Source of the DNA: a virus
IMG/VR virus record: IMGVR_UViG_3300032334_000755
Coordinates: 1 to 40,829 of that record
Length of the DNA: 40,829 bases
Strand: one strand, 5' to 3'
The notes beneath the pieces were generated by a model. The model was not told the DNA's origin and searched no databases. It worked only from the letters and a program-made list of their open reading frames with translations. Every line of letters begins with the position of its first letter. Within the stretch, counting starts at the first letter, position 1. Both the position numbers and the translations under genes were made by a program. Shown here piece by piece: positions 32,942 to 40,829 of the stretch.

Positions 32942-35236
32942 ATGGCATACATCGGATATCAACCTTCTTATCTGGCAACTGCGCCATTTGCTGTTAATAC
33001 ATTTACAGGCGATGGTAGCACAACAACATTTACGTTGTCGCAAGCAGTTCCTGGTGCCAATGATGCAATGGTGGAAGTTGTCGTTGAAAACGTGCAACAG
33101 AATCCTACTGATGCTTATACCATTGGTGGTGCTTCAAATACGTCTCTTATCTTTTCTGAAGCACCAATATCTGGTGCTGCAATTTATGTTATTCACAAGG
33201 GAGAGGGAACTTACAATCTACAACCATCAACTGGTTCTGTAACTTCTACTTCTCTTGATCCAGTTCTACGTAACTTTACTGTAGATACCTTTACTGGTAA
33301 TGGATCAACTACTTCCTTTACGCTGACAGATACACCATACTCTGCAAACTCTATCATTGTTACGGTAGATGGTATTCTGCAAACAGCAACAACAAACTAT
33401 TCAGTATCTGGAACTACACTGAGTTTTGGAACTGATGCACCTGCAAGTGGTGCTGCAATCACTGTGTTACACCTTGGCTTTAGTACTGGCAATAAGTCAG
33501 TTGCCGATGGAACAATTACACCTACCAAGATAAGTAGCGGTGGACCATACTGGACAAGTGGTGGTAATGTTGGTGTTGGAACAACCTCACCTACACAAAG
33601 ATTACATGTTCTTAACTCTACAAATACAGCAACGTCTTCAGATAATTGCGCAGTTTTTGTATCCTCAACTAATAGAACTGGCTATATACAGCTTGATAGT
33701 ATTGGTGATGTTAATGGAAATTCAAGTGTAGTGTTTAGTACTGCTGGTACAGAAGTGGGTAGAGTATTATATAATAATTTAAATAATTATATGGTATTCA
33801 GAACCAATGGCAGCAACGAACGCATGCGTATCGACTCCAGTGGTAACGTGGGTGTTGGTACTACCACTACAACTACTGCCAGACTTAATGTTACTGCTAC
33901 TGGTGAAAATGTTGCACTTTTTCAAAACTCAAACAATTCTCCTGCTTTAATTCGCTTTAGAGAACCAGCTACTACAACTGATCCTTATATTGCTGCCTAT
34001 GGTAATGCTATGGCGTTTGGTAGATATGGTAGTAGTGAAACTATTCGTATTGATGCCAGCGGTAATGTGGGTATCGCTACTAACTCACCATCTACCTACG
34101 GCAAACTTGCTGTGGTCGGTGATGGTTACTTTTCTGGTAATCTTGGTATTGGTGTTACACCAACAAATAAACTTCATATATCTGCAACTGTTAATACCGT
34201 ATATTCTACTACCAGTACACTTGCTGGTGGGGTTCTTGCTTATCTTAAAAATGCTTCTACTACAGATTCGACAGATGCAACAATTCGTTTAGAAGCAACA
34301 GGATCTTCTGGGCAAGCAGCACCAATTTCTATTAGTGCAGTTAATACAGGATCTGGTGCAGCTGCTCTTACCTTTGCAACTAGAGCAAGTACTGCAACAG
34401 ACCCTTTAGAACGCATGCGTATTGACGCCAGCGGTAACGTGGGTATCGGACAAACTACACCAACAACAAAATTACATGTGATCGGTTCATCGAACGTAGG
34501 TGCAGCATATATTCTACCGCAGGGTGCTCTGCCAGACAATAACGATAATGCTGGACTTTATGTCCTCCATCAAGGAACTACTGGCGCAGCATTTCGTGCT
34601 CGTACTGATAATGCTATCACTGGAACTGTTTTTGCACATGTTCTTGTTAACAATGCAAGTGCAAACGTAAATAGCGCATTCCAAGTATCTCACTATGGTA
34701 CTGGTGCTATAGCAACATTCGATAAAAGCGGAACAGTTGCGTTAAAGGTTAATGCGAATGGTATTGGTATCGGTGCTACTACTCCATCGTCTGGTATAGG
34801 TATCGCATTCCCAGCTACTCAATCTGCTTCATCTGATGCCAATACACTAGATGATTATGAAGAAGGTACATGGACTCCTGCTATAACACCATCTACCAGT
34901 GGTACTATAACTCTTAAGAATATTACTGCTCGTTATACTAAGGTTGGTAGACTTATTAATGTTTGGTTCACTGCACAGGTAAACACTATAAGTTCTCCAT
35001 TGGGTAGAATGGGTCTTAGTGGATTGCCATTTAGTACAACTGGAACCCCTCTTGGTGCAGTTGCTTTAATAAATGGATTTAACACTTTTACAGGTTCAAC
35101 TGGAGCATTGATTGAATCTTCAACAACTGCTAATATTGATAGATATAATTCAGGTAGTATTGCTTCAGATTTAGCTAGTTTTGCGGCTGTAAATGGTTAC
35201 ATATTTTTTAGCGCAACATATGATACAAGTAGCTAA
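32942..35236 (+). CDS. tail fibre 2 with DYEEG-type C-terminal domain, 764 aa
   Basis: Two N-terminal modules of about 65 residues (FTGDGSTTTFTLSQ ... AAIYVIHKG and FTGNGSTTSFTLTD ... AAITVLHLG) look like an attachment domain and recur in fibre 4. The shaft repeats NVGVGTTSPTQRLHV and NERMRIDSSGNVGVG patterns several times. The C-terminus begins ANTLDDYEEGTWTPAITPST and continues RYTKVGRLINVWF, a module shared with fibre 3 and probably the distal, surface-exposed tip. No S74 chaperone. Probable receptor-binding fibre or spike; the host ligand is unknown. Confidence 0.85.
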   Translation: MAYIGYQPSYLATAPFAVNTFTGDGSTTTFTLSQAVPGANDAMVEVVVENVQQNPTDAYTIGGASNTSLIFSEAPISGAAIYVIHKGEGTYNLQPSTGSVTSTSLDPVLRNFTVDTFTGNGSTTSFTLTDTPYSANSIIVTVDGILQTATTNYSVSGTTLSFGTDAPASGAAITVLHLGFSTGNKSVADGTITPTKISSGGPYWTSGGNVGVGTTSPTQRLHVLNSTNTATSSDNCAVFVSSTNRTGYIQLDSIGDVNGNSSVVFSTAGTEVGRVLYNNLNNYMVFRTNGSNERMRIDSSGNVGVGTTTTTTARLNVTATGENVALFQNSNNSPALIRFREPATTTDPYIAAYGNAMAFGRYGSSETIRIDASGNVGIATNSPSTYGKLAVVGDGYFSGNLGIGVTPTNKLHISATVNTVYSTTSTLAGGVLAYLKNASTTDSTDATIRLEATGSSGQAAPISISAVNTGSGAAALTFATRASTATDPLERMRIDASGNVGIGQTTPTTKLHVIGSSNVGAAYILPQGALPDNNDNAGLYVLHQGTTGAAFRARTDNAITGTVFAHVLVNNASANVNSAFQVSHYGTGAIATFDKSGTVALKVNANGIGIGATTPSSGIGIAFPATQSASSDANTLDDYEEGTWTPAITPSTSGTITLKNITARYTKVGRLINVWFTAQVNTISSPLGRMGLSGLPFSTTGTPLGAVALINGFNTFTGSTGALIESSTTANIDRYNSGSIASDLASFAAVNGYIFFSATYDTSS
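34430..34448 (+). repeat. dispersed fibre repeat A (copy in fibre 2)
   Basis: The 19-mer AGCGGTAACGTGGGTATCG is present here in fibre 2 and again exactly at 39440-39458 in fibre 4. Near copies lie at about 33840 and 34058. It encodes the SGNVGI shaft motif. Confidence 0.85.
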
Positions 35237-35327
35237 AGAGAAATAAAATAATGCAGGGACTTTATTAAATTTAATTTTAAATATCCTCAGTGGATTCTGA
35301 GGACGGACATTAATCAAAGGAGAAAAT
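35237..35327 (+). promoter_or_regulatory. intergenic leader with hairpin before the 89-aa ORF
   Basis: This gap of 91 nt holds an AT-rich stretch with TTTAAATA (about 35276-35283), then a 7-bp hairpin TCCTCAG-TGGATT-CTGAGGA (35284-35303), then a strong AAGGAG site and the ATG at 35328. The hairpin has no T tract on the plus strand, so it is not a standard terminator. It could be a promoter plus a stable 5' leader hairpin, or an mRNA processing or stability element. Confidence 0.4.
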
Positions 35328-35597
35328 ATGTCACTAAGTAAAGAGCAAGTAATCGATAAAATCGAAGTAGTAGAGAATGGTACTCTACAGGTTCGTCAAG
35401 TAACAAGAATCATGGAAGATGGTAAAGAACTATCTTCTAGCTATCATCGCTGGTCATTCGCTCCTGGTAGCGATGTATCAGAAATGCCAGCAAACGTGCA
35501 AGCAATTGCAACAGCTGCATGGACAGAAGAAGTAGTTTCTGCCTTTGAAGCAAAGGTAGCAGCAAGTCTTGCAGCGAATACACCAAGCGCAGAATAA
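35328..35597 (+). CDS. small fibre-associated protein, 89 aa
   Basis: It begins SLSKEQVIDKIEVVENGTLQ and contains SSYHRWSFAPGSDVSEMPAN and AWTEEVVSAFEAKVAASLAA. I recall proteins of this kind (HR-x-APG-D motif with a C-terminal AWT helix) next to tail fibre genes in many phages, but function is not established to my knowledge. A strong AAGGAG ribosome site precedes it. It lies between fibres 2 and 3 and may be an assembly factor or a small virion component. Confidence 0.75.
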   Translation: MSLSKEQVIDKIEVVENGTLQVRQVTRIMEDGKELSSSYHRWSFAPGSDVSEMPANVQAIATAAWTEEVVSAFEAKVAASLAANTPSAE

Positions 35598-35618
35598 AAA
35601 CAAACAAGAGATTAGAAG

Positions 35619-38006
35619 ATGCCAATTTCCAAGATTAAAACCAGTTCTATCCTTGCAGATGCTGCGAGTACCAATTTAAATATTGATGCTGGTACACTGT
35701 TCTTGGATACTACCAACAACTTTGTTGGTATTGGCACTACTTCTCCTGCGAATAGACTAACTGTTCTAGCACCAGTAAACACTAATTCATATGCACAAAT
35801 TACTACCAGCGGAACTGGTAATAGCTATCTTGGTCTTACAGCTTTGGGTAGCACAACAAATGAGTTGTCAACAAATAATTCTGGTGACTTTGTAATCACC
35901 TCTGCAGGTATTGCCTCTGATGTATTTAAGATGGTTCATACTGGTGCCGTAACAAGCACGTTGGTATTGAAAACTGGTAACGTAGGTATTGGTACTCTTA
36001 CACCATTAGTAAAGTTACATGTAACAACAGCAGGTGTTGCAGCAGTACCCGCAACCAGTGGTACTACGCTGTCAACTGGAACTTTAATTAGGTTGGGCAC
36101 ATCATCTGATAGTGCAGGTGGCATTGGAACAATTGGTCTAAGCACCAATCAAATGTGGATACAAGCCACTGATTCAACTAACCTAGCAACAACTTATCCA
36201 CTGCTGTTAAACCCAAATGGTGGTAACGTAGGTATTGGTACCACTTCGCCATCTGCAAAATTCGTTGTATCAAATTCTGGCGCAAATGGAATTGAATTTA
36301 ATCCTACTGGTGCAAGTATAGTAGCATATAACAGGACTACTCAGGTTTACACCGATATGAATACGTCTTCGTTGTCTATGGCATTTAACACAGGTGATTC
36401 ACCAAGTGCAAGAGTATACATAGATTCTAGCGGCAATGTAATGATTGGCAATGGAACTACTGCATCGACTTCTAGGTTATCCATAAGTGGTGGATCAAAT
36501 GCATCTCAAATTAGGTGGGAAGTGGCCAGCGCTGCCTTTACACAAGAAATATCGACCAATGCTGCCCAAAGTGCTTATGCGGGTAAGCAATATGATGCTT
36601 CATACCACATGTGGAGACTGAGCAGCACAGAGACAATGACTCTTGATGCAGCTGCAAACTTGTGTATTGGTTCTACTGGAGCGAATAACGTATATGATCA
36701 GGTTGCTGGTGCTAGACCACTAGTTATACAAAAATCAAGTACAAGCACTACGCTAAACGCTAGTACTGCTGCCATAACAATTGTTAATGGCGCTACAACA
36801 ACAAGTAATAGTGCACAGTTAAACTTTGCTGCTATCACAGGCGCAAGCACGAACCAGTATTCTTCTGCCATTATTTCTACAATTTTCGGCGCAAGAACAA
36901 ATGGTCAGTACCCAACTGGTCAATTGGTATTTTCTACATCTACTACATTAAATACTGCTCCAACCGAGAAGATGCGTATCACCTCTGCTGGTAATTTATT
37001 AATCGGTTCTACTACCGCCGATCCTACTAATAAAATAGATGTCCTTGCAGATAATAGTGATAAACGTATTGCAATTAGAAATCAAAACACAACTAGTGAT
37101 GTATCGATTGAGGCACAAGCTAATGATTATTGGAGTGGAACATCATATACAGGAACAGCAATTCAGCAATTTGGTTCAGCTGCAACTGGTACCACACAAG
37201 GAATATCAAATGCAAATTTGGGAGTTTTAAGATTTCAAAATGGGGGTAGTAGTTTAATATACACTAATACTGGAAATCCTATTATTATTGCAACTGGTGG
37301 CACAGAACGTATGCGCTTTCAAGGCGACTCTGTTACAATTGGGTATAACCAAACGTCAACTACACAAGTTATAAAGAGTTTCGCAACAGCGCATGCAGTT
37401 GGAAACAGAGGTGCATCAATTCGATTTGGTATGAACGATGGCAGCTTTGCTGGTATGATAATAACAGATCAAGCAAGTTCAAATGCTTCCTATAATGGCC
37501 AAGACATACGATTCGAAACACATCAAGGTGCGGTCAGTGCTGGCGAGCGTATGCGTATCACTGCTGATGGTGTTGTTGAATTAACTCTTGGTCAGATCAA
37601 ATTCCCTGCTACTCAGGTTGCGTCATCTAATGTTAACACACTGGATGACTATGAAGAAGGTAATTGGACACCAAACATCAATGGATCTGCAACTGGAACA
37701 TTTTCGGTTAAGGTTGGTACTTATGTAAAAATTGGAAAACAAGTAACTATTTGGTTTCGTGTTGATGGTGGAACCAGTGGCACTGGTGGAGCCACTCAGT
37801 ATCTTGATGGATTACCCTTTAATGTAGGTACTTACAGTGACTCATCCATGGTTGGCAGTATGGGAACAAATGGTCCAACACTTAGAATTCAAAGTTTATT
37901 GACGCTTAGTGCAAATCGTGCTGTATTGTACATATACAATGGCGGTAATCAAGAAGCAACACCTATAACATACGCATCAGGAACAGCTACTTACTGGGTA
38001 GATTAA
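35619..38006 (+). CDS. tail fibre 3, 795 aa, with DYEEG-type C-terminal domain
   Basis: The N-terminus PISKIKTSSILADAASTNLN leads directly into FVGIGTTSPANRLTV shaft repeats. The attachment modules of fibres 2 and 4 are absent. NVGIGTTSPSAKF-type and EKMRITSAGNLLIG-type repeats recur along the shaft, some of them DNA copies of repeats in fibre 4. The C-terminus (VNTLDDYEEGNWTPNINGSA, YVKIGKQVTIWFRV, LDGLPFNVG) is homologous to that of fibre 2 but diverged at the tip. No S74 domain. Probable receptor-binding or side fibre. Confidence 0.83.
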   Translation: MPISKIKTSSILADAASTNLNIDAGTLFLDTTNNFVGIGTTSPANRLTVLAPVNTNSYAQITTSGTGNSYLGLTALGSTTNELSTNNSGDFVITSAGIASDVFKMVHTGAVTSTLVLKTGNVGIGTLTPLVKLHVTTAGVAAVPATSGTTLSTGTLIRLGTSSDSAGGIGTIGLSTNQMWIQATDSTNLATTYPLLLNPNGGNVGIGTTSPSAKFVVSNSGANGIEFNPTGASIVAYNRTTQVYTDMNTSSLSMAFNTGDSPSARVYIDSSGNVMIGNGTTASTSRLSISGGSNASQIRWEVASAAFTQEISTNAAQSAYAGKQYDASYHMWRLSSTETMTLDAAANLCIGSTGANNVYDQVAGARPLVIQKSSTSTTLNASTAAITIVNGATTTSNSAQLNFAAITGASTNQYSSAIISTIFGARTNGQYPTGQLVFSTSTTLNTAPTEKMRITSAGNLLIGSTTADPTNKIDVLADNSDKRIAIRNQNTTSDVSIEAQANDYWSGTSYTGTAIQQFGSAATGTTQGISNANLGVLRFQNGGSSLIYTNTGNPIIIATGGTERMRFQGDSVTIGYNQTSTTQVIKSFATAHAVGNRGASIRFGMNDGSFAGMIITDQASSNASYNGQDIRFETHQGAVSAGERMRITADGVVELTLGQIKFPATQVASSNVNTLDDYEEGNWTPNINGSATGTFSVKVGTYVKIGKQVTIWFRVDGGTSGTGGATQYLDGLPFNVGTYSDSSMVGSMGTNGPTLRIQSLLTLSANRAVLYIYNGGNQEATPITYASGTATYWVD
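35976..35995 (+). repeat. dispersed fibre repeat B (first copy, fibre 3)
   Basis: The 20-mer GGTAACGTAGGTATTGGTAC occurs here, at 36222-36241 in the same gene, and at 39746-39765 in fibre 4. All three encode GNVGIGT in the same register. Confidence 0.85.
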
Positions 38007-38035
38007 CCAATCTATATCGGAGAATAAATAAGATT

Positions 38036-38314
38036 ATGATCAAATATTCCTGGGAAATTAACAAGGTCGACAAGACCTCCACTGACAATATGGACGATGT
38101 TATCGAGACAGTACACTGGTATGCGGAAGCAACCAATGGTGTTCATGTGACTCATGAAGTCGGCGAGTTAACACTAACAGCACCAAATCCAGATCGCTTT
38201 ATCGAATTTACAAATTTAACCAAGCAAGACATTGTTGACTGGTTGCATGCAAACCTAGATACAGGTGCAATTCAAAGCAGTCTAGGTATTAAACTTCAAG
38301 AACTTCAAGGCTAA
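38036..38314 (+). CDS. small fibre-associated protein, 92 aa
   Basis: The sequence IKYSWEINKVDKTSTDNMDD, then VIETVHWYAEATNGVH and DIVDWLHANLDTGAIQSSLG, looks like a family of small conserved proteins near tail fibre genes in T4-like marine phages as I recall, function unknown. GGAGA at about 38019-38023 may be its ribosome site. It lies 3 nt before fibre 4, matching the pattern of one small ORF before each of the last three fibres. Confidence 0.75.
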   Translation: MIKYSWEINKVDKTSTDNMDDVIETVHWYAEATNGVHVTHEVGELTLTAPNPDRFIEFTNLTKQDIVDWLHANLDTGAIQSSLGIKLQELQG

Positions 38315-38317
38315 CAC

Positions 38318-40829
38318 ATGGCTTATATCGGTAGATCAGTTGACATTGGAATGTTTGAAAAGCAGGTGCTAACACCTGATTCAAGCACGACCACCTTTAC
38401 TCTTACATATGCAGTTGGTTCTGCCAATAGTCTGTTGGTTGTTTATGGTGGTGTTGTTCAGGAACCACAGGTTGCTTACTCAGTATCTGGCGGTGGACAA
38501 TCTATCGCTTTCTCTGAAGCACCTGCAATTGGCACTACAACTTATATTATCTACCTTGGTAAGCAACTAACCACTCCACGTGCAGCTGGTCAGGAAACAA
38601 CCAAACAAACATTTACTGGTAATGGTAGTACCGTTACTTACACCTTAACAGATCCACCTGTAGTTCCTGCAGGTATCATGGTATTCGTTGACGGTATTCT
38701 ACAGCGTGAAGGTTCTGGTAACAACTACGTATCTAGTGGATCTACAATTACCTTTAGTACAGCACCTGACACCAGTGCTGAGATTGACGTTTACACGCTG
38801 GTCAAGGAAAAGGTTAGCATTGATACTGTTGCCGATGGTTCGATTACAGTTGCTAAACTAGCTGCAAGTCATCCAACATGGGATGCTGGCGGCAACTTTG
38901 TTGTTGGTGGTTATTTAACATCTACAAGTAAAGATAATACACTTTCAATAGCCAATGCCACTGATACAACAAAAATAGCACAATTTTCAGCGGCATCAGT
39001 TACAACTGGAACAACGGCAGTATTTACGCTACCCGCTGCCAGTACGACTTTAGCAGGATTGGGAACTACACAGACATTTTCTGGTACTACTAATACATTT
39101 TCTGGAACTCTGACAGTTTCAGGAGCACTGTCGGTAACCAGCGCATCATTCACTCGTACCGCTACAACTCAAGCATGGCTTGATGGCTCAATGACCACTG
39201 CAACATGGACAGTTGGCGGTACTGCACAGACTGGTGCAATCACACTGGGCAGGTCTACTGCAGCACAGACGGTAAACATTGCTACTGGCGCAACCACTGC
39301 TTCTACAACCAAAGCCATCAATATTGGAACCGCAGGTGTAAGCACTTCCGTTACAAACATAACGTCAGGCTCATCGGTATCGGGCGCATTGGTTACACAT
39401 ACATGGAATGCTGGCGCTAACAACATGACGCTGGACTCTAGCGGTAACGTGGGTATCGCTACCACGTTACCAAAGGGAAAATTGCATGTTGCAGCAGGTG
39501 CAACTTCTGTTGTTGCTGGTCTTTTTGCATCCTCAACATTTATAGCAGAAGCACCACTTTCTACACCAGGTCAGGCATTCATAACCTTTGGTAATACTGT
39601 AGGTGGAACATATACTTATGGTGCCGCTGCCATTAATTATGGCACACAAAGTGCAACAGGTGGCGGATACGGCGATTTAATCTTTTCTACTCGTTCAGTC
39701 ACCACAGATACAGCACCGACTGAACGTATGCGTATTGGCAATGACGGTAACGTAGGTATTGGTACTGGCGGTGCTGCTACTTCAAAACTACAGGTTGTAG
39801 GAACAACAAACTCTGGATACGCAACTAGCAACGCCATTACAAGTGGTGGCTCTGCTATATCTAACTCTAGTGCTCTTACTAGTGGTAGTTCGTTAAGATT
39901 AACTGCCAATTTTGGTGGTGCGGTTGCTTTCACTGGTCGAGCATCTGAATTGGTATTTGGTGCAGATAACGGTAACTTTGGTAGCGGTGGTGGATTCTCA
40001 CAGGCAAACTTAGGTGCAATTACAGCTATTTCTGAAACTGGTAATGCAGTAACTTTGGCTTCTAGTATGTTGTTTTATACAACTGCTGGTAACAATATTA
40101 ACGAGCGCATGCGTATCACCTCTGCGGGTAATGTGGGAATTGGTACTAATGCCCCAGCAAATGTCTTAACTTTGAACAGTGGTTTTGTGCAAGTTGGTAA
40201 TGGAGTCGGTGGCGGTGGCGGTGTTTGGTTCCCTTACTCAAGTGATGCTGCTGGTAGAACATGGAGAGTAAGAACAGATCTTGTTGGATATGGTGATTTT
40301 GGGTTTGAACAATCAACCACTCAAACAGGTACTACATGGGCTACCAAATTTTTGATAGATCAAAGTGGTGATGTGATTATTGGCGGCACCACTTCCACAG
40401 CAACTGCAAAATTAAATGTATATCAAGCAGACTCAAGCCAGCGAGTTGTTCATTTTGAAAACACAAGAAATGTAAGCGGTGATGAAAATTTACGCTTGCA
40501 ATTGGGGTCTAACTGTAATAATACATCTTCTTATAGTCTTATTTCAACAACAGGTGGTGCAGATAAATTCTACTTGTATGGCAATGGAACATACGGTACT
40601 GTATCAGATAGAACACTTAAAAAGAATATTGAAACAGCCAGATCTGGTTATGTTGAAGACTTATGCAAACTTCGTGTAGTTAAATACAACTGGGCAGCTG
40701 ATGCTGAAGAAACACCAAAGGAACTTGGATGGATCGCTCAAGAAGTTGCTGAAGTATTCCCTGGAATGGTTCAGGATAGTAAACCAAATGATGATGGCGA
40801 TGTACATAAACAGGTAAAAACATCAGTAC
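38318..40829 (+). CDS. tail fibre 4 with S74 chaperone, 3' end outside the window
   Basis: At least 837 residues, open to the window end. It starts AYIGRSVDIGMFEKQVLTPD and has two N-terminal attachment modules like those of fibre 2 (TTTFTLTYAVGSANSLLVV ... and FTGNGSTVTYTLTDPP ... VFVDGILQREG). The shaft carries SGNVGIATTLPKGKLHV and TERMRIGNDGNVGIGTG repeats. Near residue 763, TVSDRTLKKNIE begins a Peptidase S74 intramolecular chaperone, with Ser763 and Lys768 in dyad spacing, then YNWAADAEETPKELGWIAQE and VFPGM. The chaperone end is cut off by the window. The first Met is 3 nt after the previous stop. Confidence 0.88.
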   Translation, partial: MAYIGRSVDIGMFEKQVLTPDSSTTTFTLTYAVGSANSLLVVYGGVVQEPQVAYSVSGGGQSIAFSEAPAIGTTTYIIYLGKQLTTPRAAGQETTKQTFTGNGSTVTYTLTDPPVVPAGIMVFVDGILQREGSGNNYVSSGSTITFSTAPDTSAEIDVYTLVKEKVSIDTVADGSITVAKLAASHPTWDAGGNFVVGGYLTSTSKDNTLSIANATDTTKIAQFSAASVTTGTTAVFTLPAASTTLAGLGTTQTFSGTTNTFSGTLTVSGALSVTSASFTRTATTQAWLDGSMTTATWTVGGTAQTGAITLGRSTAAQTVNIATGATTASTTKAINIGTAGVSTSVTNITSGSSVSGALVTHTWNAGANNMTLDSSGNVGIATTLPKGKLHVAAGATSVVAGLFASSTFIAEAPLSTPGQAFITFGNTVGGTYTYGAAAINYGTQSATGGGYGDLIFSTRSVTTDTAPTERMRIGNDGNVGIGTGGAATSKLQVVGTTNSGYATSNAITSGGSAISNSSALTSGSSLRLTANFGGAVAFTGRASELVFGADNGNFGSGGGFSQANLGAITAISETGNAVTLASSMLFYTTAGNNINERMRITSAGNVGIGTNAPANVLTLNSGFVQVGNGVGGGGGVWFPYSSDAAGRTWRVRTDLVGYGDFGFEQSTTQTGTTWATKFLIDQSGDVIIGGTTSTATAKLNVYQADSSQRVVHFENTRNVSGDENLRLQLGSNCNNTSSYSLISTTGGADKFYLYGNGTYGTVSDRTLKKNIETARSGYVEDLCKLRVVKYNWAADAEETPKELGWIAQEVAEVFPGMVQDSKPNDDGDVHKQVKTSV
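39440..39458 (+). repeat. dispersed fibre repeat A (copy in fibre 4)
   Basis: Exact second copy of the 19-mer at 34430-34448, in the same reading register (SGNVGI). Confidence 0.85.
39746..39765 (+). repeat. dispersed fibre repeat B (copy in fibre 4)
   Basis: Exact copy of the 20-mer at 35976-35995 and 36222-36241 in fibre 3, providing a site for recombination between the two genes. Confidence 0.85.

Noticed and set aside
35284-35303. Hairpin as a rho-independent terminator of fibre 2
   Set aside because: No T run follows the stem on the plus strand and a gene with a strong ribosome site starts 24 nt later.

Overview
The window is the structural (late) core of a T4-type contractile-tailed phage (Myoviridae morphology). 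Gene content and order are closest to T4-like phages of marine and freshwater bacteria, including cyanophages, rather than coliphage T4 itself. The grounds are recognisable homologues of gp33, gp59, gp32, gp4, gp54, gp16, gp26, gp51, gp48, gp53, gp27, gp5, gp5.4, gp25, gp6, gp7 and gp8, plus a giant DUF4815 baseplate/fibre protein typical of the cyanophage-like branch. No tRNA, IS element, CRISPR array, intron or homing endonuclease was seen. The host cannot be named from this sequence.

Layout. (1) 1-2914, plus strand: compact small ORFs, then the late-transcription co-activator gp33, a 56-aa ORF, the helicase loader gp59, a 68-aa charged ORF and the ssDNA-binding protein gp32. A strong stem-loop terminator (2932-2956) follows. 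(2) 2958-8892, minus strand, converging on that terminator: gp4 head completion, a probable gp2 end protector, gp54 tube initiator, a holin, small terminase gp16, gp26/gp51 and the tape measure. (3) A 56-bp divergent gap (8893-8948) with late-promoter-like motifs facing both ways. (4) 8949-22822, plus strand: gp48, gp53, gp27, gp5 spike, an unknown ORF, PAAR tip gp5.4, gp25, gp6, gp7 and gp8, i.e. nearly the whole baseplate hub and wedge. (5) 22864-40829, plus strand: the 2139-aa DUF4815 protein, three small structural-type ORFs, then four large tail fibre/adhesin genes (859, 764, 795 and at least 837 aa). The last three fibres are each preceded by a small conserved-looking ORF of 77-92 aa. 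The last fibre runs off the window.

How the parts work together. gp33 would direct RNA polymerase to late promoters, and ATAAATA-type motifs occur at several gene starts. gp59 and gp32 act at the replication fork. gp54 and gp48 join the tail tube to the hub (gp27 and gp5), around which the gp25/gp6/gp53/gp7/gp8 wedges assemble. The fibres provide host recognition.

Most notable points. gp51 has no convincing start of its own and lies in the -1 frame after an 8-T slippery run at the end of gp26, directly upstream of the tape measure, so a lambda G/GT-like programmed frameshift is predicted. The gp5 spike carries a GH19 glycosidase in place of the T4 lysozyme and an additional M15-type peptidase after the needle. 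One fibre is built from about 41 seventeen-residue beta-roll repeats with an S74 self-cleaving chaperone. Short identical DNA repeats link neighbouring fibre genes.
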